A stretch of DNA of 64,000 nt from JAWXUK01 sp044432725 (GTDB lineage Bacteria; Bacillota; Clostridia; Oscillospirales; Oscillospiraceae), in NCBI GenBank assembly GCA_044432725.1, contig JAWXUL010000007.1, positions 66,942 through 130,941 of the forward strand, read 5' to 3'. Below the pieces are notes generated by a model. It saw only the letters and a list, made by a program, of their open reading frames with translations. It had not been told where the DNA came from and searched no databases. Below, in pieces: positions 40,302 to 49,588 of this stretch; positions within the stretch are counted from its first letter, which is position 1, and each line of letters starts with the position of its first letter. Both the position numbers and the translations under genes were made by a program.

Positions 40302-41198
40302 ATGGAAAAAATTAAATTCATCGCAGATTCTTCGGGAGATTTTTCACAGGAAGACATCACCCGACTGGATCTACATATCGTCCCTATGGGCATTGTGGTC
40401 GAGGGGAAATTTTGCAAAGATCGTGTGGACTTTTCCCCTTCAGAATTTAATGAAATTTTGAAAACTTGCAAAGATGTTCCCACTTCTGCAGCAGTAAATC
40501 CAGAGGAATGGTATGAAGAGTTGCTACCCTTTGTGAAAAGTGGAGAGTATGACAGATTGATTGTCACAGGGGTGGGACGCACCGTGTCTAGCACCCTGAA
40601 TTCTGCTGTCCAAGCAAGGGAAAGATTGTTAGAAGAATTTCCAGAAGAAATGAAAAAAATTGAAATCACCATCTATGATTCCAATATTTCAACCATAGGT
40701 TTCGGTGTGGGGATTGTAAAGGCGGCAGAGATGTACCAAGAGGGCAAAGGATTCGAGGAAATACATGCCTTCCTTTGTGATTGGTTTGATAATGTAGAGG
40801 TTCTTTTTGTTGCGTTTTCCTTTGATTTGCCCAAAAAATCAGGTCGCATCAACTCTGCTTCTGCCTATGTGGGGAGTATGTTAAATATTCGCCCTGTGAT
40901 GGTTGTGAAAGAGGGGAAATTTACCCTCTTAGAAAAAGTCCGTGGAGATAAAAAAGTCCCCAAACGACTTTTGGAAATTGCACAAAAACGGATGCGAGAA
41001 GGAAGCGATTTTTTCTGTATGAACGGCACCCACCCAACCATAGAACCAGCTGTCAGAGAGCTGTTTGAAGCTGAGTTTGGGAAAAAGATGTACAGTATTT
41101 CTGAAGCCGGTCCTGCTATGACCTTAAATGGTGGCTGGGATATGTATTGTATCGGCTTTTTGGGGAAAGAACCCATTCCAGCGGGGAATCCTTTGTAA
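40302..41198 (+). CDS. DegV family protein (fatty-acid-binding)
   Basis: 298 aa. DegV/FakB proteins bind a fatty acid and present it to the FakA kinase. Visible: IADSSGDFSQEDI at the N-terminus, DVPTSAAVNPEEW, the GVGRTVSSTLNSAVQAR segment in the position of the usual S-S-x-L-S-G-T motif, and IYDSNISTIGFGVGIVKAA. ATG 40302 follows AAAAGGAG; an upstream in-frame ATG (40260) has no ribosome site. Its fatty-acid kinase is not in the window. Confidence 0.9.
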   Translation: MEKIKFIADSSGDFSQEDITRLDLHIVPMGIVVEGKFCKDRVDFSPSEFNEILKTCKDVPTSAAVNPEEWYEELLPFVKSGEYDRLIVTGVGRTVSSTLNSAVQARERLLEEFPEEMKKIEITIYDSNISTIGFGVGIVKAAEMYQEGKGFEEIHAFLCDWFDNVEVLFVAFSFDLPKKSGRINSASAYVGSMLNIRPVMVVKEGKFTLLEKVRGDKKVPKRLLEIAQKRMREGSDFFCMNGTHPTIEPAVRELFEAEFGKKMYSISEAGPAMTLNGGWDMYCIGFLGKEPIPAGNPL

Positions 41199-41227
41199 AT
41201 TTTTATTTTAGAATTAGTCAAAAAAGA

Positions 41228-41266
41228 AACCAGCGTACTCCATGGGAGCACGCTGGTTTTATTGTT
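41228..41266. terminator. Bidirectional terminator
   Basis: AAACCAGCGT (41228-41237) pairs with ACGCTGGTTT (41251-41260), with inner CTCC/GGAG, then TATTG on the plus strand and TTTCTTTTTT on the minus. It serves both converging genes. Confidence 0.85.
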
Positions 41267-41272
41267 TGTTGT

Positions 41273-42100
41273 TTAGGAATCACTGGTGCCTAAGATTGCG
41301 TCCATGGCACCACCTGTGGATTCTACTTCATATTTTTCTAGTAGTTCGTCATAGCTCAGCTCGCCTTCACGCTCTGTGGTATTAAACTCGTTATAAGTCA
41401 CAGTGTTTTTGGTTTCACTTTCGTCCTCTACAGCATTATTTTGTTGGACACCATGGGTGCCAGCTGCGGACATTGCAAGATATTTTCCAGCATAGTTAAA
41501 GGTAGAAGCGTCAGTCACCCATGATTGGCTGCTTAATTCAGCAAGATTTTCTGAAGAGGAATTACCCATTGCCCCGAGCATAGTGCTTAAGGTATTCATT
41601 TGGTTTGTCATCAAAAGAACACGATAGTCAACGTCCATCATATCATCATATTCAGACTTGTAGTTATTCACTAAGCTGTCTAAAGAATTGTCGTCTTCTT
41701 CCACATCAGCCTCATCCTCTACGTCAGCTTCAGCATCTACATCAGTGTCAGCGTCCACATCAGTGTCAGCATCTACATCAGTGTCAGCGTCCACATTAGT
41801 ATCAGTGTCTACATCAGCGTCAGCGTCTACATTAGCGTCAGCGTCCACATTAGTGTCAGCGTCCATATTAGTGTCTGTGTCCACAGTTGTATCAGTATTA
41901 CCTGTCACATTTGAGTCAGTGCTTTCTTCTGCAGCAGCTGCGATAAAGGCAAGACCCTCTTCACTGGGGGTATAGCTGTCATAGCTACTTCTAGATGTTT
42001 GGACAGCCTCGTTGTTTTGTGTGGCTGTGCTTGGTGCAGTGACTGGGCGTGAAGGAGAAACCCCAGTTAATGCGGTGTTATTTTGAATTCCTGTCATCAT
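41273..42100 (-). CDS. Acidic Asp-repeat protein of unknown function
   Basis: 275 aa, no signal peptide or membrane helix. Residues 1-65 are polar (MTGIQNNTALTG, Ser/Thr-rich). Residues about 70-145 are a six-residue repeat of the type V-D-A-D-T-D, encoded by an 18-base tandem repeat, and end in poly-Glu/Asp. The C-terminal 130 residues look folded (YKSEYDDMMDVDYRVLLMTNQMNTL) and end GGAMDAILGTSDS. The repeat could bind Ca2+ or act as a charged spacer. No family is recognised. GAGGA precedes the ATG at 42100. Confidence 0.75.
   Translation of the reverse strand: MMTGIQNNTALTGVSPSRPVTAPSTATQNNEAVQTSRSSYDSYTPSEEGLAFIAAAAEESTDSNVTGNTDTTVDTDTNMDADTNVDADANVDADADVDTDTNVDADTDVDADTDVDADTDVDAEADVEDEADVEEDDNSLDSLVNNYKSEYDDMMDVDYRVLLMTNQMNTLSTMLGAMGNSSSENLAELSSQSWVTDASTFNYAGKYLAMSAAGTHGVQQNNAVEDESETKNTVTYNEFNTTEREGELSYDELLEKYEVESTGGAMDAILGTSDS
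41700..41890. repeat. 18-bp coding tandem repeat
   Basis: About ten imperfect units of the type GTCCACATTAGTGTCAGC (plus strand) encode the V-D-A-D-T-N/D repeats. Units differ mostly at T/C or A/G positions, and unit order is variable, as expected from slippage or recombination. Confidence 0.85.
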
Positions 42101-42352
42101 GATTATTTCCTCTTTTCTACCTGAAAGTCAGGTGTATTTACGATACCTATAGTTCTCTTTTTATATTATCGGCAGAGGGTTTGAAATGTTAAGGGATTGG
42201 GAAGGAATTTACCATAAATTTTTTTGAAACACTAGACAAAGTTTGTAAATTGTGGTATAGTTATACTTGAATTAAAATAGGTAAATCATAGTGAGAAAGA
42301 CCTATACTCCTTGTATTGAAATAGAAGGCGTATTAGAAAGTGATGGATATAA

Positions 42353-44443
42353 ATGGATTTTAAACAATTTTTCGAAGTACAAACCAACGATTGCAGTAAT
42401 GCCACCTTTTTTATGGACTATGACAGTGGAGAATTGGTGTATTTGAACACAGCAATGGAGAAAAAATTTCAAATTTTCGAAGAATATACTGGAAAACAGG
42501 CAAGTGAGGTGATTCCTTATTTTCAGGATGTTTGTGGTTATGAAGATAAAACGAAACTAAAGAATTGGGAATCTCAGGAAAGTGTTTTTCTGAGTGAAAT
42601 GCTTAACGCCAATTTCAGATCTCAAGTGATGGTTTGGGAGATGGAAGGCAGAAAATTTCTCCAAACGAAATATTTCCTTGCCCCCAACAGCGACAGAAGG
42701 AAAGAGGCAGAGGTTCTCTTTGAAAAAGCCATTGCTCGCTGTTTGGAAATTTTGAGCAATAACAAGCAAAATTCTCCCATCGCTTCTTTTTTAGAATTAT
42801 TAGGGGAATTTTATGCTTGTCAACACGCCTATATCCTTGAATTTGACAGCGAAAACAAAAGTGTCTCCAAAAGTTATTTCTGGTCTTATAATCAGAAAAT
42901 GACCTCTGTGCCTATCAATCCCAATGTGCCCATGGATATTTTTGTCCATTGGCTTGAAAATGATCACAATAAAAGTATCATCAATTTAGACAAAGAAGTC
43001 CATGATTTTAAAAATTTCAGCATCGAAGAAAAGATTTTGGATGAATTTAATCTGGACAGTGTGACTTTTGGGAAGCTATGGGATAAAAATGGGGTGTTAA
43101 AAGGTGTAGTCGGCTTGACAAATCGTGCAGATACCATGTACGACGACCGATTGTTACAAGCTGTTTCCCATTTTGTCATGGAACAATTTTCTCAAGGTGG
43201 GATTTTGGAAACCATCGAAGATATTAACGATATTGATCTTTTGACAGGGTTTTACAATCGGGAAAAATACACAGAAAAGTTGGCAGAATTGGAAAAAGAG
43301 CGTCCCAAATCTTTGGGTGTTTTGTTTGTTAATTTAAATGGTTTGAAAGTAACCAACGAGTATTTAGGATATGATGCAGGGGACGAGCAACTGACCAAGA
43401 CCTCCTCCATCTTAAATGAGTATTTCTATGGTGCCTTTTATCGGGTGACAGGGGACGAATTTGTAGGATTTGTTCCGGATTGCGAAGAGGCAGTTTTTGA
43501 AGAAACAGTGGATACCTTGCAAAAAAGACTGAAATTGCAACATCACGAGGCAAGCTTTTCCTTGGGACACAGTTGGGCAACAGGAAGTTTTACGATTTCA
43601 GAGCAAATCAAGATTGCAGATACTGTGATGGTGATTAACAAGCAATCTTTTTATGCAGAATCCTTAAAAGACTCCCAAAAAATCACAAATACCATGTTAC
43701 AAGATCTCTTCCGTGCTATTTCAGAAGACGAATTTTTGGTATACTTACAGCCACAAATCAATTTAAATACCGAGGAAGTGGTGGGGGCAGAGGCTCTTGT
43801 CCGTCGTTTTGATAAAAGAAATAATCAAATGATTTTTCCAGATAGCTTTATCCCACTGTACGAGAAAAATTCAGTGATTCGCCATGTTGATTTGTTCGTA
43901 CTACGAAAAGTTTGTAAAATTTTGAAATCATGGCAAGGCAAAGCGAAGCCGATTTCTGTGAATTTCAGTCGAGTCACTTTAATCGAGCATGGTATCGTCA
44001 AGACGATTGCGGATATCATTGATGAATACGGGGTACCTCATGATTTGATTATCATTGAAATTACAGAACGGATTGGGCTGATTGAAAACGACGTGGCAAC
44101 TTCTTTGGTAGAAGAATTTAAAAACAATGGGTTTCGTATTTCTTTGGACGACTTTGGTTGTGCCTATTCTAATATTGTTACCTTGGCACAAATCGAATTT
44201 GACGAAGTGAAAATTGATAAAAGTCTGGTGGATGATTTGATTACGAACCCCAAAAACAGAGTCATCGTGAAAAATATGTTGCTGATGTGTCATGAGCTAG
44301 AAAATACCCACACCTTAGCAGAAGGCATTGAAACAAAGGAACAAGCCGATTATTTGCGTTCTGTCAACTGCCATTTGGGGCAAGGGTACTATTACGCAAA
44401 GCCTATGCCCAATGAAGAGTTTTTTGAAAAATATATCAAATAA
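42353..44443 (+). CDS. Cyclic-di-GMP phosphodiesterase with degenerate GGDEF and EAL domains
   Basis: 696 aa, cytosolic. An N-terminal PAS-like region (1-110), a GAF-like region (about 125-275), GGDEF domain (290-430) and EAL domain (445-696). The GGDEF signature is T366-G-D-E-F370, so the first Gly is replaced and cyclase activity is doubtful; no RxxD inhibitory site was seen. The EAL domain keeps the catalytic set: E480 (EAL), VNFS, ITERIG, LDDFG, KIDKSLV, EGIET and LGQGYYYAKPM. It should hydrolyse c-di-GMP, with the other domains sensing signals. The ribosome site is weak. It stands alone, close to chemoreceptor genes. Confidence 0.92.
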   Translation: MDFKQFFEVQTNDCSNATFFMDYDSGELVYLNTAMEKKFQIFEEYTGKQASEVIPYFQDVCGYEDKTKLKNWESQESVFLSEMLNANFRSQVMVWEMEGRKFLQTKYFLAPNSDRRKEAEVLFEKAIARCLEILSNNKQNSPIASFLELLGEFYACQHAYILEFDSENKSVSKSYFWSYNQKMTSVPINPNVPMDIFVHWLENDHNKSIINLDKEVHDFKNFSIEEKILDEFNLDSVTFGKLWDKNGVLKGVVGLTNRADTMYDDRLLQAVSHFVMEQFSQGGILETIEDINDIDLLTGFYNREKYTEKLAELEKERPKSLGVLFVNLNGLKVTNEYLGYDAGDEQLTKTSSILNEYFYGAFYRVTGDEFVGFVPDCEEAVFEETVDTLQKRLKLQHHEASFSLGHSWATGSFTISEQIKIADTVMVINKQSFYAESLKDSQKITNTMLQDLFRAISEDEFLVYLQPQINLNTEEVVGAEALVRRFDKRNNQMIFPDSFIPLYEKNSVIRHVDLFVLRKVCKILKSWQGKAKPISVNFSRVTLIEHGIVKTIADIIDEYGVPHDLIIIEITERIGLIENDVATSLVEEFKNNGFRISLDDFGCAYSNIVTLAQIEFDEVKIDKSLVDDLITNPKNRVIVKNMLLMCHELENTHTLAEGIETKEQADYLRSVNCHLGQGYYYAKPMPNEEFFEKYIK

Positions 44444-44447
44444 AAAA

Positions 44448-44482
44448 AGTTCTGAATCCTTTTTGGATTCAGAACTTTTTTT
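44448..44482. terminator. Bidirectional terminator
   Basis: AGTTCTGAATCC (44448-44459), loop TTTTT, GGATTCAGAACT (44465-44476), then TTTTTT; the upstream A-run makes it work for the minus-strand MCP gene too. Confidence 0.9.
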
Positions 44483-44491
44483 ATGGAAAAG

Positions 44492-46459
44492 CTATTTTAA
44501 TTTAAACTCCCCAATCATTTCTTGTAAGCCTTGGGCGAAAATGGACAGTTCTTCACTGGTAGAGGCACTTTCCTCCGAGGTGGCAGAGGTATTGGCGATG
44601 ACTCTTGAAATTTCTTCCATACTGTGAGAAATACGCTCCACAGCCTGAGATTGTCGTTCCATAGCAAGAGAAATTTCGTCGGTTCCTTGGACAGCGAAGT
44701 CCACTTCTTGAACGATTTTTTTCATATTTTCAGCTGTGTCAAAGGCGATTTTCCGTCCACTGGCGATGGCTCGTATGGTGGCATCCACCAGACCAGAGGT
44801 GGCATCGACGTGATTGGAAGAGCGAATGGATAGATTTCTCACCTCGTCTGCCACCACGGCAAAGCCTCTGCCGGCAGTGCCTGCTCTGGCTGCTTCTACA
44901 GAAGCATTCAGGGCTAAGATATTGGTTTGGAAGGCGATGTCTTCGATTCCTTTGATGATATCTTCGATTTTTCGTGCTGATTCTGAAATTTCTTCCATGG
45001 CAAGCACTAATTCTTCCAGTTGCTCACTGCCCAAACGCACCTCGTCCCCTGTGCGGTGGACCACTTCTTTGATTTCCGTGGCTCTTTTGGTGGAGTTGTC
45101 CACTTCTTGGGTGATGGTAGAAAAAGCGTTGACCAGTTCTTGGGAAGATGCTTCTTGTTGGGCAGAGCCCTCTGCCAGATTCACAGCAGAAGCAGAGACC
45201 ACCCCAGCAGCGCTGTTCACCTCCACTGAGGATTGGGCGATATCCAAAAGAGTTTGGGTCAGGGTCTCTTTGATGGTATTTAAGGATTGGAGCAAGGGGG
45301 CGAAATCCCCAACATAGACTTCTGGGAATTGGCTTTCCACGGTAAAGTCCCCCAGTGCCATGGCTTCTAAAAAGATTTCTTCATCTTGTAGCACCATAGC
45401 GATGGAATTTGTGATGGCTTCGGTGCTTTTCGCCAGTAAACCCGCTTCGTCGTTACTGGTCACCACAGGCATAGGGGAAAAGACATCCCCTTGGGACAGA
45501 CAGGTAATGCGTTCCACGCATTGCTTGATGGGATGGATAAACCGTTTCACGCTGCGTATATTCAAAAAGATACACAATGCCACAGAAAAGATACTGGATA
45601 TCAGGGCAAAGTACATCACAGAGTAAAAATGAGTTAAAAACTCGTTGCTGTCTGCTGTGGTAATTAAAATCCACCCATCTGTGCCACTGATGGGGGTGAA
45701 ACCTGCCACACGATTGCCAGTGGGCGCCCAATAATTTGAAAAACCGATCTCACCGATTTTTGCCTTTTCTTCCATGGCAAGTTGGGTTTCCGTTTTCTCT
45801 AAATGATTGCTTGCGCCGAGAGAAACCCCCGTTTCAATCTCTTCGTCGATAATGACTTCCCCAGTTGTTGTAATGATATATGTTTTCCCAGAGACCCCCA
45901 CAGTGGTGCTTTCAGCAATGCTGACGAGATAATCATAATCGGATATCATGTAAAAAACGCCAATGATTTTGTTTTCGTAGACAGCAGGGGTAGAAATAAT
46001 GAAATAATGCCCCTCACTGTCGATTTGTGGGGAGGAAATATAGGTGCGATAATTCTCTAAAGGACGGGTGAAGAAATCTGCTCCACTGTGATTTTCCCCT
46101 GTCATATAGTCGTTTCCTTCTAAATCCACATAGGAAGTGAAAGCCCAATAAATTTCACTTTTGTTTTTGAGTCGTTCCACCACTTTGTCTCGATTGGCTG
46201 CTGGATTTTCGAAATAGGGGCTATCGCTTATGCCATTCATACAAAGGGTGTAGATAGAAAATTCCTTGGTCAGGGTGCTGGCTCCATTCTCTGCCAGTTG
46301 CTTCATGGTTAAAGTAAGGGTGTCTTGTGTCAAGACAGAAGCAGTACTAAGCATCAAAGCAATCATCACTACATTTAAAATACACAGATTGATTGTATTT
46401 TTGCTGACTAATTTTTTCTGAATGGAAACAAATTTTTCTTCTTTCTTGGGGCTTTTCAT
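44492..46459 (-). CDS. Methyl-accepting chemotaxis protein
   Basis: 655 aa transmembrane chemoreceptor. A cytosolic Lys-rich start, TM1 (about 20-42), extracellular double Cache (dCache-like) sensor with YWAFTSYVDLEGNDYMTG and GVFYMISDYDYLVS, TM2 (about 280-300), HAMP-like region, a second linker, then the signalling domain whose tip is FQTNILALNASVEAARAGTAGRGFAVVADEVR. dCache sensors bind small ligands such as amino acids. The ligand is unknown. The ribosome site AAGGAG lies before the ATG. Confidence 0.95.
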   Translation of the reverse strand: MKSPKKEEKFVSIQKKLVSKNTINLCILNVVMIALMLSTASVLTQDTLTLTMKQLAENGASTLTKEFSIYTLCMNGISDSPYFENPAANRDKVVERLKNKSEIYWAFTSYVDLEGNDYMTGENHSGADFFTRPLENYRTYISSPQIDSEGHYFIISTPAVYENKIIGVFYMISDYDYLVSIAESTTVGVSGKTYIITTTGEVIIDEEIETGVSLGASNHLEKTETQLAMEEKAKIGEIGFSNYWAPTGNRVAGFTPISGTDGWILITTADSNEFLTHFYSVMYFALISSIFSVALCIFLNIRSVKRFIHPIKQCVERITCLSQGDVFSPMPVVTSNDEAGLLAKSTEAITNSIAMVLQDEEIFLEAMALGDFTVESQFPEVYVGDFAPLLQSLNTIKETLTQTLLDIAQSSVEVNSAAGVVSASAVNLAEGSAQQEASSQELVNAFSTITQEVDNSTKRATEIKEVVHRTGDEVRLGSEQLEELVLAMEEISESARKIEDIIKGIEDIAFQTNILALNASVEAARAGTAGRGFAVVADEVRNLSIRSSNHVDATSGLVDATIRAIASGRKIAFDTAENMKKIVQEVDFAVQGTDEISLAMERQSQAVERISHSMEEISRVIANTSATSEESASTSEELSIFAQGLQEMIGEFKLK

Positions 46460-46599
46460 ACTTTATCTCCTTTTTTGGGGGGATTAAAAACACAGAAAAC
46501 ATATTCTGTTTTATTTCTGAATCAACATCATCACAAAGTCGTCTCAAGAAAAAAGCTTATGCTTCTTGTAAGAGGACAGAAAATGTTACAATACTTACC

Positions 46600-46628
46600 A
46601 TTATAGCATATCCTGTCAAATTTGACAA
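46600..46628 (-). promoter_or_regulatory. MCP promoter with a palindrome over the -35 box
   Basis: On the minus strand TTGTCA (46623-46628), 17 bases, TATAAT (46600-46605). The perfect 14-base palindrome TGTCAAATTTGACA (46614-46627) covers the -35 box, a natural repressor site. The leader is about 135 bases long. Confidence 0.7.
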
Positions 46629-46687
46629 GGTTTATTGAAAAATCTGTTTTATTGCTGAGAGAGGAAATGGGAAGGAGATAAAAAAAC

Positions 46688-46719
46688 CGACAAATGGAAG
46701 TTCCATCTGTCGATTTTTT
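46688..46719 (-). terminator. Bidirectional terminator after manA
   Basis: CGACAAATGG (46688-46697) and CCATCTGTCG (46703-46712) form a stem with one mismatch, flanked by an A-run and a T-run on either side. Confidence 0.8.
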
Positions 46720-46759
46720 TCATGAAATGAGTCAAGATAATGATAAGAGCAATACCTTT

Positions 46760-47848
46760 TTACAACTTTTTAGGCAAGCATTGGAGGAGTTCCAGATTTC
46801 CTTGGAAATGCAGAGAGGGGATCGAGGCAGGGAGGAGGAGGAACTCCCCTTTTTGACAAGGACAGCTTTCCCAATCTGTTTGGATGGTTCCTTGTCCCTT
46901 GGTGACAATCCACACAGACAGTTGCATTGTCATGGGAAGCTCCAGATTTTCTTGGACGGTAATCCGTTGGAAAGAGAATAAATCTGTATATCTGTCGTCT
47001 AAAAAGCTTTCCACCACACCCCTTGTGGAATTTTCCTTCATCACAGGAGAAATTTTCCATTTCTCCAAGGTTTCCTCTAAGGATAAGCCGTCATAATGAA
47101 AACAATCCAACATTTTTTCCACACCCACCCCTTGATGGCACAGTGTTTCGTGGATTTTCAAACCACTGGGGGTGGTGAGTTCTGTGCGCATGGTATAGTC
47201 TGTAGGTTCTTGGATTTCTGCCAAAAAACATCCAGAGCCAATGGCATGGGGCAAACCACCAGGAATGAAAAAGCTGTCTCCAGCTTTCACAGGAATTTTG
47301 TGCAAGGAATCTAACATGGCGGGTATGTCTTGGCGATGAAATAAATCTGCCCATAAATCTTTGGTCACATGAGGCTTGAAGCCAAAATACACAGAAGGCA
47401 CCTCTCCGTCCACGGAAAAGGTGTCTAAGATATACCAAGATTCTGTTTTGCCATAATCTGAGTGCAAGATTTCTTTGGCAAATTTTTTGTCTGGATGTAC
47501 TTGGATGGTCAATCTTTCTTGGGCGTCGATAAGCTTGATGAGCATACCCGCATGCTTGCCCAGAACCTCTAAATGTTTTTTTCCAAAATAGTTTTCTGGA
47601 TTCTCTTCTAAAATCTCAGCGAGGAGAGGCATTTGGGGAAGATTTTCCACTCGGCTTAATCCTTCAGGGATTTCTTCTCGTCCAGGATTGGTGGCACGGG
47701 TACAGCTCCCAACCCAATCTTCGGGGAAATTTCCATTTTCCCCAGTGGTTCTGCCATGAAAGGCATCGATGCAAACACCCCCTTGATAGGTGCGCCATAC
47801 TCTGGTTTCAGAGAGTTTTAAAATTTTCTTTCCCTGTTCTGGATTCAT
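46760..47848 (-). CDS. manA: Mannose-6-phosphate isomerase, class I
   Basis: Interconverts mannose 6-phosphate and fructose 6-phosphate; zinc-dependent cupin. 362 aa. Zinc-site segments are LTIQVHPDK (Gln and His), KTESWYIL (Glu) and the second-cupin FFIPGGLPHAIGSGCFLAEIQEPTDYTMR (His). The start MNPEQGKKILKLSETRVWRTYQGG is typical of Gram-positive forms, which are longer at the N-terminus. AGAAGGCAG lies before ATG. No other mannose gene is adjacent. Confidence 0.93.
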   Translation of the reverse strand: MNPEQGKKILKLSETRVWRTYQGGVCIDAFHGRTTGENGNFPEDWVGSCTRATNPGREEIPEGLSRVENLPQMPLLAEILEENPENYFGKKHLEVLGKHAGMLIKLIDAQERLTIQVHPDKKFAKEILHSDYGKTESWYILDTFSVDGEVPSVYFGFKPHVTKDLWADLFHRQDIPAMLDSLHKIPVKAGDSFFIPGGLPHAIGSGCFLAEIQEPTDYTMRTELTTPSGLKIHETLCHQGVGVEKMLDCFHYDGLSLEETLEKWKISPVMKENSTRGVVESFLDDRYTDLFSFQRITVQENLELPMTMQLSVWIVTKGQGTIQTDWESCPCQKGEFLLLPASIPSLHFQGNLELLQCLPKKL

Positions 47849-47943
47849 AATCTGCCTTCTTTCTTTTTGCTTTTTCCCACTGATTTGTAAGCTTTTTTTT
47901 ATAAAATAAGTATATCAGAAATGAAAGAAGCCGTCAAGACCTC

Positions 47944-47977
47944 TTGCGTATCAGCTGGTATTATGATATGATACCAG
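47944..47977 (+). promoter_or_regulatory. Promoter with inverted repeat upstream of the GtrII-like gene
   Basis: TTGCGT (47944-47949), 17 bases, TATGAT (47967-47972). The inverted repeat CTGGTAT-N9-ATACCAG (47955-47977) covers spacer and -10 box, so a repressor bound there would block transcription. Confidence 0.55.
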
Positions 47978-48014
47978 TATGATGATAGAACAAATGGAAC
48001 AGAAAGGGGACCCC

Positions 48015-49505
48015 ATGACACGAGACAATCAAAAGCTTTTGGGTTATACCCTGTTTTTTTTCTTATTGGCACATGGCTATGGTCTTTGCTCACACTTTCT
48101 TGCCCATGATTCCTTGGGGGAATTTGTGATGATTTCCAATCTTTCCGACAATTTTGTGGGGAAGATCTCCAAAGGTCGCTTCGCCCAAGTCTTGGTATAT
48201 TTTATACGAGGAAATATCGCTGTGCCATGGCTTGTGTCCTGTATCGCCATTTGTTTGTATGCCTTGTCAGCATGGCTTTTAAGAAAGCTTTTCCCTAAGA
48301 TTCAGCCCCTATTATTGGTGGGACTGCTCAGCACAAATGTGGCATTTGCCTTTACCCTTGGGTTTTATGTCCATGAAATGGATATGTTTGCGCTGGCTAT
48401 TTTTCTGGCTGTTTTGGCTGTGTATCTCACCAAAAACTATAAATATGGACCATTTTTTGCTCCCTTGCTGTTGGGACTTGTTTGTGGATTGTATCAGGCT
48501 TATTTTTCTGTGGCTGTGGCATTGTTTTTATTACTGCTCTCCCAAGAAATTTTCCAAGGAGCAGAGACGAAACAGGTTTTCTTAAAAGGGATTCGCTGGT
48601 TTTTTGTGCTGTTTTTTGGACTTGTTTCTTATTATCTCATGAATTTCTGTTTGTTAAAAGGATTGAATATCAGTCCCACAGAGATGCCCAGTCGAGTGCC
48701 CACTTTATCAGAATTGTTTGATTTGTTCGGAGAAGAGGGGCTATTGACCAAACTCTCTTTGTTGTATCAAGAGTTTTTTTCTTTTTTCTTATCTCCTGTG
48801 ACCCATTCCTCTCTTTTGGTGGGGATTTGCAATTTGATTTTGCTCTTGTCCTGTTTGGCGATTCTTTTCTATCAATGTAATCAAAAGAAAATTTCTTTCA
48901 CTGGATTGGGACTGTTCCTTCTATTTTTACTCCTTTTTCCTTTTGGGGTGAATTTGGCAAGCTTTTTCATTGATTACAGCCATGATTTGATGTATCTCCC
49001 CTTTATTTTCCTTTACTTTTTCCCTCTCCTACTGATGGAAGAGGAAAAAATCACAAAATATATTTTGTCTGTTACCATGCTTTTGATTTTCTGGCAAAAT
49101 ATCATTTATTGCAATCAGCTTTATCTACGGCAAAATCTTGCCTATCAAAATACCCTTTCTACCATGACAAGAGTGCTAGATGATATCGAGGATGTCCCAG
49201 ATTATGTGGTGGGAGAAACCCCTGTTCTTTTTTGTGGGGTGATGACCCAAAGCCCTGTGTCAAATTTGCCAGAATATCTGTCAGATTTAGATGGTTATGT
49301 CTTAAAGGACAGCCTTTATTCCGTGGATTATTATGAAATCACATGGGCATATCTCAGCTTTATTTTGGGGTATCCTGTGAATTTTTCCCAAGAGTTTCAT
49401 CTGGTTCATGAGGCAGAAGTGATGGAAATGCCTCCTTTCCCCTATGATGGTTATTGTAAAATGGTGGATGGGGTTTTGGTGGTGAATTGGTTGGATCGAA
49501 GATAA
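48015..49505 (+). CDS. Glucosyltransferase GtrII-like multi-pass membrane protein
   Basis: 496 aa with about 10-12 hydrophobic helices and a soluble C-terminal part of about 120 residues (DDIEDVPDYVVGETPVLFCG). The N-terminus has DNFVGKISKGRFAQVLVYFI, the G-R-W/F-type motif of GtrII-like (GT-C) enzymes, and HEMDMFALAIFLA with an acidic pair on the outer side. Such proteins modify surface polysaccharide or lipid-linked sugars. ATG 48015 has AAAGGGG before it; the ATG at 47979 has none. There are no other glycan genes next to it. Confidence 0.75.
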   Translation: MTRDNQKLLGYTLFFFLLAHGYGLCSHFLAHDSLGEFVMISNLSDNFVGKISKGRFAQVLVYFIRGNIAVPWLVSCIAICLYALSAWLLRKLFPKIQPLLLVGLLSTNVAFAFTLGFYVHEMDMFALAIFLAVLAVYLTKNYKYGPFFAPLLLGLVCGLYQAYFSVAVALFLLLLSQEIFQGAETKQVFLKGIRWFFVLFFGLVSYYLMNFCLLKGLNISPTEMPSRVPTLSELFDLFGEEGLLTKLSLLYQEFFSFFLSPVTHSSLLVGICNLILLLSCLAILFYQCNQKKISFTGLGLFLLFLLLFPFGVNLASFFIDYSHDLMYLPFIFLYFFPLLLMEEEKITKYILSVTMLLIFWQNIIYCNQLYLRQNLAYQNTLSTMTRVLDDIEDVPDYVVGETPVLFCGVMTQSPVSNLPEYLSDLDGYVLKDSLYSVDYYEITWAYLSFILGYPVNFSQEFHLVHEAEVMEMPPFPYDGYCKMVDGVLVVNWLDRR

Positions 49506-49540
49506 CTCTGTAAAAAAACAAGAATCTAACGACAAAAATA

Positions 49541-49578
49541 AAGGACTCTCTTTGTGCTTCACAAAGAGAGTCCTTTTT
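49541..49578. terminator. Bidirectional terminator
   Basis: A perfect 16-bp stem: AAGGACTCTCTTTGTG (49541-49556), loop CTT, CACAAAGAGAGTCCTT (49560-49575), followed by TTTT, with A-rich sequence before it. It serves both the GtrII-like and gdhA genes. Confidence 0.9.
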
Positions 49579-49588
49579 TGATGAGATA

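Noticed and set aside
41700..41890. CRISPR-like array
   Set aside because: The 18-bp units are contiguous, without spacers, and keep the reading frame of the Asp-rich protein.
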